This document shows positions 1 through 6,956 of a stretch of DNA of 34,821 nucleotides, piece by piece. Made by a program: the position numbers and the translations under genes. The notes beneath the pieces are model-generated. The model saw nothing but the letters and a program-made list of their open reading frames with translations. It was not told the DNA's origin and searched no databases. The DNA is taken from NCBI GenBank assembly GCA_902763685.1, contig CACWTF010000005.1, positions 1-34,821 of the forward strand. The letters run 5' to 3'. Source of the stretch: a methanogenic archaeon (GTDB lineage: Archaea; Thermoplasmatota; Thermoplasmata; Methanomassiliicoccales; Methanomethylophilaceae). Positions within the stretch are counted from its first letter, which is position 1, and every line of letters starts with the position of its first letter.

Positions 1-1
1 C

Positions 2-841
2 AAGGCCACCGAGGACCGCGATTCCATCGGCTGTGCCAAACTCGTGGTGTTCTGCAACCCCACCGACGACAACCCGTTCATGGCCGGAGCGTTCCACGGA
101 GTCACCGAGGGCGACAGGGTCATCAACGTCGGTGTCAGCGGACCCGGAGTGGTCAGGCACGCACTGTCCCAGATCCGCGGAGAGAACTTCGAGGTACTCT
201 GCGAGACCATCAAGAAGACCGCGTTCAAGATCACCCGTGTGGGACAGCTCGTGGCCAAGGAAGCATCCAAGAGGCTCAACGTCCCCTTCGGTATCGTGGA
301 CCTCTCTCTCGCACCCACTCCCGCCGTCGGCGATTCCATCGCGGATATCATCCAGGAGATGGGTATGGAGTACTGCGGAGCACCCGGTACCACCGCCGCC
401 CTCGCCATCCTGAACGATCAGGTGAAGAAGGGAGGAATCATGGCATCCTCGTACGTCGGAGGACTCAGCGGAGCATTCATCCCCGTCACCGAGGACAGCT
501 CCATGGCCAAAGCGGCCGAGATCGGGGCACTCACCCTCGAGAAGCTCGAGGCGATGACATGCGTCTGTTCCGTCGGACTCGATATGATCGCCATCCCCGG
601 AGACACCTCCGCATCCACCATCTCAGGCATCATCGCCGACGAGATGGCCATCGGAATGATCAACCAGAAGACCACCGCGGTCAGGGTCATCCCCGTCATC
701 GGCAAGAAGGCCGGCGACGAGATCGAACTCGGAGGTCTCCTCGGCAACGCCAAGATCATGCCGGTCAACCCCTACGGCTGTGCCGACTTCATAAACCGCG
801 GCGGAAGGATTCCCGCCCCCGTTCACAGTTTCAAGAACTGA
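2..841 (+). CDS. PFL family protein (DUF711/UPF0210), 5'-truncated by the window edge
   Basis: The open frame runs in from the left edge with no start codon, so the N-terminus is missing; family members are about 450 residues, so roughly the last 60 percent is present. It resembles the UPF0210/DUF711 family, which adopts a pyruvate formate-lyase-like fold but whose reaction is unknown. Glycine-rich stretches such as [10 protein letters not shown] and [15 protein letters not shown] and the C-terminal [15 protein letters not shown] are the recognisable parts. In many genomes this gene follows a small ACT-domain gene, which would lie outside the window. It stops with TGA and is followed at once by a strong hairpin terminator. 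Family assignment is fairly sure; function is not. Confidence 0.8.
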   Translation, partial: KATEDRDSIGCAKLVVFCNPTDDNPFMAGAFHGVTEGDRVINVGVSGPGVVRHALSQIRGENFEVLCETIKKTAFKITRVGQLVAKEASKRLNVPFGIVDLSLAPTPAVGDSIADIIQEMGMEYCGAPGTTAALAILNDQVKKGGIMASSYVGGLSGAFIPVTEDSSMAKAAEIGALTLEKLEAMTCVCSVGLDMIAIPGDTSASTISGIIADEMAIGMINQKTTAVRVIPVIGKKAGDEIELGGLLGNAKIMPVNPYGCADFINRGGRIPAPVHSFKN

Positions 842-844
842 AAC

Positions 845-881
845 GGCTGGCACAGAGATGTGCCAGCCCCTTACTTTTTTT
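845..881 (+). terminator. Hairpin terminator after the PFL-family gene
   Basis: A perfect 10-bp stem (GGCTGGCACA at 845-854 with TGTGCCAGCC at 859-868) starts 3 nt after the stop codon. It is followed by a short spacer and seven T residues at 875-881. The remaining 120 nt to the tRNA contain two further small hairpins (914-928 and 965-980) and no gene. Confidence 0.75.
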
Positions 882-1004
882 CGATAGTGTCGCCTTGACA
901 GAATGAAAGGAAGCCTGCATACGCAGGTTCGAAATTCACAAAAATAAGTGATAAAAGGTTGGTTTACCCCCTAAGGGGTAGAGAGTCTTCAAGGATGCGT
1001 TAGG

Positions 1005-1173
1005 TGGGGGCTGAGGGATTTGAACCCCCATAGGCGGGTTTCCACCACGGGAGGAGCTACCTCCCATGAAATTAATGAGTCATCGCTCCAGTTACTCATC
1101 ATAACTCAGCAAACTCATTCAAATCACGCTCATAACTGGAGCCCGCTAGTCTACCAGGTTAGCCTAAACCCCC
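1005..1173 (-). tRNA. tRNA-Trp (CCA) with a 96-nt intron
   Basis: On the minus strand the acceptor 5' strand GGGGGUU (1173-1167) pairs with AGCCCCC (1012-1006), with discriminator A at 1005. The next bases are CCT, so the 3' CCA is not fully encoded. The anticodon stem GCGGG (1146-1142) pairs with CCCGC (1038-1034), and the anticodon CCA lies at 1139-1137. The loop is interrupted by about 96 nt after position 37 (G1136), and exon 2 resumes at A1039. An imperfect bulge-helix-bulge can be drawn at the 37/38 site, the usual intron site of archaeal tRNA-Trp. It is the last gene of the minus-strand group tRNA-Arg, eL41, tRNA-Trp. Confidence 0.9.
1040..1135 (-). ncRNA. tRNA-Trp intron carrying a box C/D-like guide RNA
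   Basis: The intron contains a D'-like CTGA (1109-1106), a perfect box C/C' ATGATGA (1102-1096), a 10-nt antisense element (1094-1085) and a degenerate box D, ATGA (1083-1080). The antisense element pairs without mismatch to 1142-1133, that is, the end of the anticodon stem, the CUCCA loop bases and the start of the intron. Counting five bases upstream of ATGA places the guided nucleotide at C1139, the wobble base C34. Haloferax tRNA-Trp introns are known to guide 2'-O-methylation of C34 in this way. A degenerate box C (GTGATTT, 1127-1121) may complete the pair. The box D is not canonical CTGA, which is the main weakness. I found no target for the D' guide. Confidence 0.65.
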
Positions 1174-1199
1174 AATTAGTGGCACTGAGAGCGTCAGCG

Positions 1200-1307
1200 T
1201 CACTTCTTGCGCATCTTTGCTGCTCTCTTTCTTCTTCTCATTTTCTTCTTGCGCCATTTCCAACGCTGGTTACCGCGTTTCTTCCAGGCGCGTGAGCCTC
1301 TCTTCAT
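1200..1307 (-). CDS. rpl41e: Ribosomal protein eL41 (L41e), 35 residues
   Basis: A 36-codon minus-strand frame encodes a very basic peptide whose core RWKWRKKKMRRRKR matches the compact single-helix ribosomal protein eL41, which in yeast is only 25 residues. The start ATG at 1307-1305 is preceded by a purine-rich GAGGAAGG ribosome binding site and the frame ends in TGA. About 10 extra N-terminal residues precede the conserved core, so initiation could in principle be further in, but no ATG with a better site exists there. eL41 sits at the subunit interface in archaeal and eukaryotic ribosomes. Being this short, it is easily missed by gene finders. It lies between two intron-containing tRNAs and is probably co-transcribed with them. 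Confidence 0.85.
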   Translation of the reverse strand: MKRGSRAWKKRGNQRWKWRKKKMRRRKRAAKMRKK

Positions 1308-1352
1308 GATCCTTCCTCTGTTTTTTGCCTCAAGAGCAGACGGGGCTCTTGG

Positions 1353-1451
1353 CGGGCCCGTCGGGACTTTCGGTTCCTTATTAGGGGACTTTCGAACCCG
1401 AGGCGTCTGGCTTAGAAGGCCAGCGCTATATCCTGGCTAAGCCACGGGCCC
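1353..1451 (-). tRNA. tRNA-Arg (UCU) with an intron in the T-loop
   Basis: The acceptor strand GGGCCCG (1451-1445) pairs with CGGGCCC (1360-1354). The discriminator is G1353 and CCA is encoded at 1352-1350. The anticodon stem CTGGC/GCCAG (1423-1419 with 1411-1407) closes loop CTTCTAA, giving anticodon UCU (1416-1414). T-stem TCGGG (1401-1397) pairs with CCCGA (1365-1361), but 31 nt separate the two strands instead of 7. Removing 24 nt restores the canonical T-loop TTCGAAT, so I read this as an intron between positions 59 and 60, not a broken gene. A TATA-like TTTAAATC lies about 28 nt upstream. This tRNA reads AGA/AGG codons. Confidence 0.88.
1367..1390 (-). other. 24-nt non-canonical intron in the tRNA-Arg T-loop (59/60)
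   Basis: The junctions fit a textbook bulge-helix-bulge. T-stem TCGGG/CCCGA is followed by a 4-bp helix TTCG (1396-1393)/CGAA (1372-1369), flanked by 3-nt bulges AAA (1392-1390) and AGT (1368-1366). Cleavage after the second base of each bulge, as the archaeal splicing endonuclease does, leaves exactly TTCGAAT between the T-stem strands. The 10-mer CGAAAGTCCC occurs twice, once at each end, hinting that the insert arose by local duplication. Introns at 59/60 are known from some Thermoproteales tRNAs. Confidence 0.8.
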
Positions 1452-1475
1452 TGCAGTCTCCCCATCTACTGCTAT

Positions 1476-1485
1476 GATTTAAACC
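1476..1485 (-). promoter_or_regulatory. TATA-like element for the tRNA-Arg/eL41/tRNA-Trp cluster
   Basis: On the minus strand this reads GGTTTAAATC, centred 28-29 nt upstream of the tRNA-Arg 5' end. No other promoter-like element separates tRNA-Arg, eL41 and tRNA-Trp, so one transcript is plausible. Confidence 0.5.
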
Positions 1486-2064
1486 TTAGCACTTGAAAGC
1501 TGCGATCAAAGCCTCTCCCGCACGGTACTCCTCGATGTAATCGAAGAGAGATGTTCCGTTGACGATCAGGAGTACAGCCTCTGCGAGACAGATAATACCC
1601 AGGAGGGCGAGAACAGGCCACAGGTTGAGGATGAATCCCACCAGATCCGCAAGCTTCTCGATGAAGTTGAGGATCATGTAGACGAATGCTCCCGCGACGA
1701 TCGTAACGACGATCCTAGGGGTACCGTCAGCAAGCACTTCCCAGTCGCCGGTGAGGGTTCCCAGGTAGAGATATGTCGAAATCATCACGATGATAGCGGC
1801 GATGATCGCGATCTCGACCTTACGGAAAGGCCTGATGATCAGTGCGAACGCGGCAACGAAGATCAGTGCCGCATCGAAGGTGCTCCACTCCTTGTAGTAG
1901 AGAGCACCGGCCGCGACCACTCCGACACCGATGAGGAAACCGAGGACCATCAGGGCCTTGTATTTCCCAGAGTCCTTGTCCTTGCGATACGCAGCAACGA
2001 TCAGCAGAGCGATGAGTCCTGCAGCGAGCAGGACCGCTTCTGCGACTCCGAAATTGAATTCCAT
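1486..2064 (-). CDS. Small multi-pass membrane protein of unknown function
   Basis: The 192-residue product is almost entirely hydrophobic, with about six predicted membrane segments. The first covers roughly residues 5-25 and the last roughly 145-172. Charged connectors include YRKDKDSGKYK near residue 30. I do not recognise a family. The frame could be extended upstream to a GTG at 2103, but a TATA box at 2084-2092 lies inside that extension and about 24 nt before the ATG at 2064, so ATG 2064 fits a leaderless transcript. It ends in TAA, 35 nt before the tRNA-Arg 5' end. It appears to be a single-gene unit. Confidence 0.8.
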   Translation of the reverse strand: MEFNFGVAEAVLLAAGLIALLIVAAYRKDKDSGKYKALMVLGFLIGVGVVAAGALYYKEWSTFDAALIFVAAFALIIRPFRKVEIAIIAAIIVMISTYLYLGTLTGDWEVLADGTPRIVVTIVAGAFVYMILNFIEKLADLVGFILNLWPVLALLGIICLAEAVLLIVNGTSLFDYIEEYRAGEALIAAFKC

Positions 2065-2083
2065 ACGCACTAATCGTATTCCC

Positions 2084-2092
2084 CATATATAG
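2084..2092 (-). promoter_or_regulatory. TATA box of the membrane protein gene
   Basis: The minus strand reads CTATATATG, centred about 24 nt upstream of ATG 2064. This spacing predicts transcription starting at or next to the start codon. Confidence 0.65.
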
Positions 2093-2113
2093 GGCAACGG
2101 CACGAGTGCCCGG

Positions 2114-2929
2114 TCACTTCCAGAGGATCTTCCTCTCGTCGCGGGGGACCGTACGCCTGTACCTCACGCGGGGATGGCCCACGATGTACACCGCATACGC
2201 CTGGAGATCGGGGGAGATCTCGGGGAAGAACGACATGAACCTCTTGGGATCGTTCTCCGCCGCCTGGAGCATCCACCTGGAGTGGAAACCTCCGAGACCC
2301 ATGGCGAATGCCATGAGATCCAGCTGCTCGATCGGGATGATGGCGTCGATTGGGAAGCGTGCGAAGGCGACGATGATCTGCCTCCCTTCCCATGTGAACG
2401 GATTGTTGACCTCCTTCTGTCCGTTGTCCACGTATTCCACGAACTGTTTGAGACGGGGGTGTTCGTCGGTGTGGGAACGCAGGATGGATGCGAGGAGCTC
2501 CATGAACTGGGGGAAACGGTGGTCGATGACCGCGTACTCCACCCTCTGGGAGTTCTCCGCCGTGGGTGCATAGCGGAGGGTGGACATCAGGTCCCTGAGC
2601 TCATCCTCGGTGCACTTCCTGTCGAACCAACGCTGGCTGCGCCTCTGGCGGTACAGCTCGGCAAGGGAACCGGGGGGTACCGGGCATTTGTCGAAGATGG
2701 TCTCCACGCCCCCTTCGGGGGACTTCAGTCTGACTGCATCCTTGGGACATACCGATACACAGTGTCCGCAACGGAAACAGCTGTAGGCGGACTCGGTCTC
2801 GTGTACCTTCTTGTCCGTTCCCACGGCAAGGTGTCCGCGGATACAGACCTTCACGCACTGACCGCACCCTATGCATGAATCTGAGATTATCAGAGACTCT
2901 TCCATAATGATCGGGGTATGAATCATCAT
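2114..2929 (-). CDS. Ferredoxin-nitroreductase fusion protein
   Basis: Up to 271 residues. The N-terminal part holds two 4Fe-4S motifs (CIGCGQCVKVC, Cys 19/22/25/29, and CFRCGHCVSVCP, Cys 51/54/57/61). The rest, from about residue 90, is a nitroreductase-like FMN domain beginning RRSQRWFDRKCTEDELRDLM. Such proteins pass electrons from ferredoxin-type clusters to a flavin; the substrate is unknown. The start is uncertain: ATG at 2929, 2926 or 2905 are all possible and no clear ribosome binding site or TATA decides between them. Starting at 2905 would still keep both clusters. It is monocistronic and divergent from the symporter gene. Confidence 0.85.
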   Translation of the reverse strand: MMIHTPIIMEESLIISDSCIGCGQCVKVCIRGHLAVGTDKKVHETESAYSCFRCGHCVSVCPKDAVRLKSPEGGVETIFDKCPVPPGSLAELYRQRRSQRWFDRKCTEDELRDLMSTLRYAPTAENSQRVEYAVIDHRFPQFMELLASILRSHTDEHPRLKQFVEYVDNGQKEVNNPFTWEGRQIIVAFARFPIDAIIPIEQLDLMAFAMGLGGFHSRWMLQAAENDPKRFMSFFPEISPDLQAYAVYIVGHPRVRYRRTVPRDERKILWK

Positions 2930-3279
2930 CGATTGTTAAAAAAGTTGTTTTTTGCTAACGCCCGTTGATTCCCGCCGGCACGGGAACGCACCCTTTGAAG
3001 TTTTAAGAAAAGAAGTTCCGCCCGCAGAAAAATGGCGAAATGCGGGCAGATTGGAGGAGTGACTGGAAGTTTGCCGCTTCCTAAAGTACGATAGCGCGTC
3101 ACAGTATATAAAGTAATGGATATAGCATCCATCCATCAATTATCCAACATCATCTATCCGCAGCGATATAAGTGAGAACGGACACATTTCGGCCCTAGTA
3201 TACTGTCGAACCGAAAATCATTCCCGCGTGAACCATTATTAATAATGAAAGAGTTCCAAACCCAATTCGAGGTTTGTTA
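2930..3279. other. 350-nt divergent intergenic region
   Basis: No credible gene is visible. It holds a hairpin CCCGCA...TGCGGG (about 3031-3056), a TATATAAAG at about 3109-3117, a GATATAAG at about 3165, and the CATTATTAATAATG palindrome just before the symporter. The two inner TATA-like motifs on the plus strand are not followed by a start codon at the usual distance, so an unannotated short RNA or extra promoters are possible. Confidence 0.5.
3234..3247 (+). promoter_or_regulatory. Palindromic AT-rich promoter element upstream of putP
   Basis: CATTATTAATAATG is a perfect 14-nt palindrome containing a TATA-like TTATTAATA, about 38 nt before ATG 3280. It could be the TATA box, an operator, or both. 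A Shine-Dalgarno GAGGT at 3269-3273, 6 nt before the ATG, shows this gene has a short leader and is not leaderless. Confidence 0.55.
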
Positions 3280-4848
3280 ATGATAAATTACACCATCATG
3301 GCGGTAGTCCTGGTTTACTTCATCATCGTGATCGGAGTGGGCTACTTCTACTACCACAGATCATCGAACCTGTCGGACTACATTCTCGGCGGACGTACCC
3401 TCAACCCGTACGTGACCGCACTTTCCGCACAGGCTTCGGATATGAGCAGCTGGCTCCTTATGGGTCTGCCGGGAGCGATTTACGCCGCCGGACTCGGAGA
3501 GGTCTGGATCGGAATCGGTCTCGCCATCGGTTCCTACGCGGCCTGGCTCCTCATCGCCAAGAGACTCAGGGTATATACCGAGGTCTCCAAGAACTCCCTC
3601 ACCCTTTCCTCGTTCTTCTCCAACCGTTTCAGGGACGAGAAGGGATTCCTCAGGGATGTCAGTGCTATCATCATCCTTGTGTTCTTCACCATCTATGTCG
3701 CTTCGGGTTTCGTCGGTGCAGGAAAGGTCTTCACGATCATCCTGGGACTCGAGGAATCCGACAAGAACATCGCCATCATCGTCGCGGCACTGGTCATCGT
3801 CGCCTACACCTTCCTCGGAGGATTCAAAGCGGTCTGCTGGACCGACCTTCTCCAGGGTATGCTGATGGTCGTCGCCCTCGTCGTGGTCCCCATCGCAGCG
3901 GTCTTCACCATGGGCGGCTGGGGAGAGGTCACCTCCAACTGGGACGAGGTCTCCATCGAGGTCGCACACTTCACCGACCTGTTCTATGACGGCGGTGCAC
4001 CCCTTACGGTGATCACCATCGTATCCCTCCTCGCATGGGGTCTCGGATACTTCGGTATGCCCCACATCGTGGTCAGGTACACAGCCATCAAGAACCCCAA
4101 CGACCTCAAGATCGCCAGGCGTGTCGCCACGATCTGGATCGTCATCTGCCTAGCATGTGCCTGTCTCGTCGGACTCATCGGAAGGGCATGGGCACACAGC
4201 CAGGGTATCGAGACGGATTTCACCGGTACTGCTAAAGAAACCATCTTCATCGCAATGGCCGGTGCGATGTTCGCCACCGCCATCGCGGGAATCATCTACG
4301 CGGCCATCCTCGCAGCGGTCATGAGTACCGCGGACTCCCAGCTGCTCGTCGCTTCCTCCGCCATCTCCAACGACCTTTACAAGAGGTTCAAGAAGAAGGA
4401 GCCCGGACTTGACGACAAACAGCTCATGTGGCTGTCCAGGATCGTCGTGGCTGTGATCGCAGTCATCGCCGCGGCCATGGCACTCAGCGGAAACAACTCC
4501 ATCATGGATCTCGTATCCTATGCATGGGCAGGATTCGGTGCCGCATTCGGTCCGCTCGTCATCACCGCACTCTTCTGGAAGAGGGCCAACGCAAAAGGTG
4601 CACTCGCAGGAATGCTCGTGGGATTCGCCACGGTCATCCTCTGGAACACCTTCCTCATCTCCGGCGGAATCATCGGTGCGGGAGAGTACTGCCTGTACAA
4701 CACCCAGCTGTACGAGCTCGTGCCCGGATTCGTCTTCTCCTTACTCACCATCATAGGCGTCAGCCTGCTCACCGAGGAACCCTCCAAGGAGATCGTCGAT
4801 GAGTTCGAGACCTATGAGGAAGAGATGGAGAAACTCGCTTCCGAGTAA
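3280..4848 (+). CDS. putP: Sodium:solute symporter, PutP (sodium/proline) type
   Basis: The 522-residue protein has about 13 membrane segments and matches the SSS family of sodium-coupled symporters, closest in pattern to the proline carrier PutP. Residues A52-S57 (ASDMSS, followed by WLLMGLPG) correspond to the sodium site of helix 1. The conserved MSTADSQLLVASSAISNDLYK region follows near residues 348-368. ATG 3280 is chosen over an upstream TTG at 3274 because GAGGT (3269-3273) lies at ideal spacing. The C-terminal tail is acidic. Proline as substrate is an inference from family similarity. The gene stands alone and ends in TAA. Confidence 0.9.
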   Translation: MINYTIMAVVLVYFIIVIGVGYFYYHRSSNLSDYILGGRTLNPYVTALSAQASDMSSWLLMGLPGAIYAAGLGEVWIGIGLAIGSYAAWLLIAKRLRVYTEVSKNSLTLSSFFSNRFRDEKGFLRDVSAIIILVFFTIYVASGFVGAGKVFTIILGLEESDKNIAIIVAALVIVAYTFLGGFKAVCWTDLLQGMLMVVALVVVPIAAVFTMGGWGEVTSNWDEVSIEVAHFTDLFYDGGAPLTVITIVSLLAWGLGYFGMPHIVVRYTAIKNPNDLKIARRVATIWIVICLACACLVGLIGRAWAHSQGIETDFTGTAKETIFIAMAGAMFATAIAGIIYAAILAAVMSTADSQLLVASSAISNDLYKRFKKKEPGLDDKQLMWLSRIVVAVIAVIAAAMALSGNNSIMDLVSYAWAGFGAAFGPLVITALFWKRANAKGALAGMLVGFATVILWNTFLISGGIIGAGEYCLYNTQLYELVPGFVFSLLTIIGVSLLTEEPSKEIVDEFETYEEEMEKLASE

Positions 4849-4858
4849 ACACATTAAA

Positions 4859-4890
4859 CCGGCCCTTCGGGGCCATTCCCCTTCTTTGAA
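4859..4890 (+). terminator. Probable terminator after putP
   Basis: The hairpin GGCCC TTC GGGGCC (4861-4874) is followed by a pyrimidine-rich CCCCTTCTTTG. A second hairpin (about 4915-4930, CATGCC/GGCATG) serves the converging htpG gene. Confidence 0.5.
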
Positions 4891-4949
4891 AAATTACTGA
4901 AAAAAGACCCAGACATGCCGTGGGGCATGCCCGGGATTGGAGTTTTGGT

Positions 4950-6860
4950 TCAGATCATGCTGAGGACTAGGTCGGAATACTCGACGGGATCGTCGATGGG
5001 CTGACCCGCCATGATGCAGGCCTGGCCGTACATGACCCTGACGATCTTGGCAGCCTTGTCCTTGTCGGATTCGAATGCGGTCTTGAGCGAGTTGAACGCG
5101 TCCGACTCCGCATTGAGTTCCAGGACACGCTCGGCCTTGATGGCGCCCATTCCGTCGGCTCCGGGCATCTCCTTGAAGTATTTCTCCACCTCGAAGGTGA
5201 TGTTACCCTGGGTGCTGAGGAGGACCGCATGGTTCTTCAGTTTGTGCGAGATCTTCACGGCCGCGACCTTGTCGCCGAGGGTCTCCTTGGCGAAGTCGAT
5301 GAGGTCCTTGAATTCCTCATCCTTCTTCTCGGCCTCCTTCTTCTCGTCCTCGCTCTCGAGTCCGAGGTCCTCGGAGGTCACGTTGCAGAACTCCTTCTCG
5401 TTGTAGTTCCTGAGGGTACTGGTAACGAAGGTGTCGATCTCATCGGTGAACACCAGGACGTCGTAGCCCTTCTCGGTGACGGGTTCCACCTGGGGCAGCT
5501 TCTTGGCACTGGCGGTGTTGTCCGAGGTGACGAAGTAGATCTTCTTCTGATCCTCGGGCATGCCCTCCACGTACTGTGCCAGGGAGATGGATTTGTCCTG
5601 TTTGACGGAGGGGAAGAGGACCAGGTCCTTGAGGAGATCGGCCTGTGCCCCGTACTGGTCGACGACACCGTATTTGATCTGCTTGCCGAAGCTGGCGAAG
5701 AAGGTCTGGTACTTGTCGTTGTCCTCTTTCATCAGGCGTTCCAGGTCGGCCTTGATCTTCTTGGTGAGGTTGCTGCCGACGGCTTTCAGCTGACGGTCGT
5801 GCTGGAGGACCTCACGGGAGATGTTGAGGGAGAAATCGGGGGAGTCCACGATTCCGCGTACGAAGCGGAAGCAGTAGGGCAGCAGATCGGCACACTTGTC
5901 CATGATGAGTACGCCGTTGCAGTAGAGCTGCAGTCCAGGCTGGAAGTCCCTGGTGTAGAAATCGTAGGGGGCCTTGGAGGGGATGAACAGCATCGCTCTG
6001 TAGGTGACGTTTCCTTCCACGTTCACCCTGACGACGGATACGGGATCCTCGAAGTCGTGGAACTTGTCCTTGTAGAACTCGATGCATTTCGCATCGTCGA
6101 CCTCCGATTTGGATTTCTGCCAGATGGGGATCATGCTGTTGATGACCTTGTCGACCTGGGTGGTGACGTAATCCTTCTTTGGATTGCCCTTGTCGTCGAC
6201 CTCGCCGGTCTCCTTCCACTCGCTCTGGTCCACGGTCATGTGGATGGGCCAGCGGATGTAGTCGGAATACTTCTCGATGAGTCCCCTGAGCCTCTCGGTC
6301 TCCAGGAACTCGCTGTATTCCTCTCCGTCGGCGTCCTCCTTGATATGCATGATGACGTCGGTACCGACGGTCTCCTTCTCAGCGGGGGCGATGGTGTAAC
6401 CGTCGATTCCGTCGGACACCCATTCGTTGGCCTCTTCCGTACCGGCCGCTTTGGATATGACGGTGACCTTGTCGGAAACCATGAATGCGGAATAGAATCC
6501 CACTCCGAACTGTCCGATGGACTGGGAATCCTCTCCCTCCTCCACGGTCTTCTTGAACTCGAGGGTTCCGCTGTGTGCGATGTAACCGAGGTTCTTCTCC
6601 ATCTCATCGGCAGTCATTCCGATACCGTTGTCGGATACGGTGACGGTGCGTGCGTCTTTGTCGATGGATACAGTGATTTTGAGGTCGTCCTTGTTGACGC
6701 CGAGCGAGGAATCGCTGAGCGATTTGTAGTGAAGCTTGTCAATCGCATCGGATGCGTTGGAGATCAGCTCCCTCAGGAAGATTTCCTTGTGGGTGTAGAT
6801 GGAGTTGATCATCATGTCGAGGATGCGTTTGGATTCCGTTTTGAACTGTCTTTTTGCCAT
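4950..6860 (-). CDS. htpG: Molecular chaperone HtpG (Hsp90 family)
   Basis: The 636-residue protein has the normal length and domain order of bacterial HtpG. The GHKL ATPase contains E31/N35 in ELISNASDA, D77-G81 in DNGIGM and the lid glycines GQFGVGF at 116-122. A middle domain with the catalytic-arginine loop SLNISREVLQHDRQ and a C-terminal dimerisation domain follow. It uses ATP to remodel client proteins in the cytoplasm. Hsp90 is absent from most archaea, so acquisition from bacteria is likely, though codon use looks like that of neighbours and transfer is probably old. It has its own promoter region (TATATAAA at 6904-6911 or TTTATAG nearer the start) and converges on putP. Confidence 0.96.
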   Translation of the reverse strand: MAKRQFKTESKRILDMMINSIYTHKEIFLRELISNASDAIDKLHYKSLSDSSLGVNKDDLKITVSIDKDARTVTVSDNGIGMTADEMEKNLGYIAHSGTLEFKKTVEEGEDSQSIGQFGVGFYSAFMVSDKVTVISKAAGTEEANEWVSDGIDGYTIAPAEKETVGTDVIMHIKEDADGEEYSEFLETERLRGLIEKYSDYIRWPIHMTVDQSEWKETGEVDDKGNPKKDYVTTQVDKVINSMIPIWQKSKSEVDDAKCIEFYKDKFHDFEDPVSVVRVNVEGNVTYRAMLFIPSKAPYDFYTRDFQPGLQLYCNGVLIMDKCADLLPYCFRFVRGIVDSPDFSLNISREVLQHDRQLKAVGSNLTKKIKADLERLMKEDNDKYQTFFASFGKQIKYGVVDQYGAQADLLKDLVLFPSVKQDKSISLAQYVEGMPEDQKKIYFVTSDNTASAKKLPQVEPVTEKGYDVLVFTDEIDTFVTSTLRNYNEKEFCNVTSEDLGLESEDEKKEAEKKDEEFKDLIDFAKETLGDKVAAVKISHKLKNHAVLLSTQGNITFEVEKYFKEMPGADGMGAIKAERVLELNAESDAFNSLKTAFESDKDKAAKIVRVMYGQACIMAGQPIDDPVEYSDLVLSMI

Positions 6861-6903
6861 TTCATTCAGACTCCAGTTTATAGCATGGGATTGTTTATAC
6901 TTC

Positions 6904-6911
6904 TATATAAA
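6904..6911 (-). promoter_or_regulatory. TATA box of htpG
   Basis: The minus strand reads TTTATATA, centred about 47 nt before the htpG ATG, which would give a leader of about 20 nt. A second TATA-like CTATAAAC lies nearer the start at 6876-6883. Confidence 0.5.
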
Positions 6912-6956
6912 GATTTCACAACTAATGGTTCACATCAATCCCGATGCAGGAGGGAG

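Noticed and set aside
1353-1451. tRNA-Arg read as a pseudogene or as a tRNA with a tandem duplication in the T-arm
   Set aside because: Deleting one 22-nt repeat copy leaves a 9-base T-loop, whereas bulge-helix-bulge splicing leaves a perfect 7-base TTCGAAT. All other cloverleaf positions and the encoded CCA are intact.
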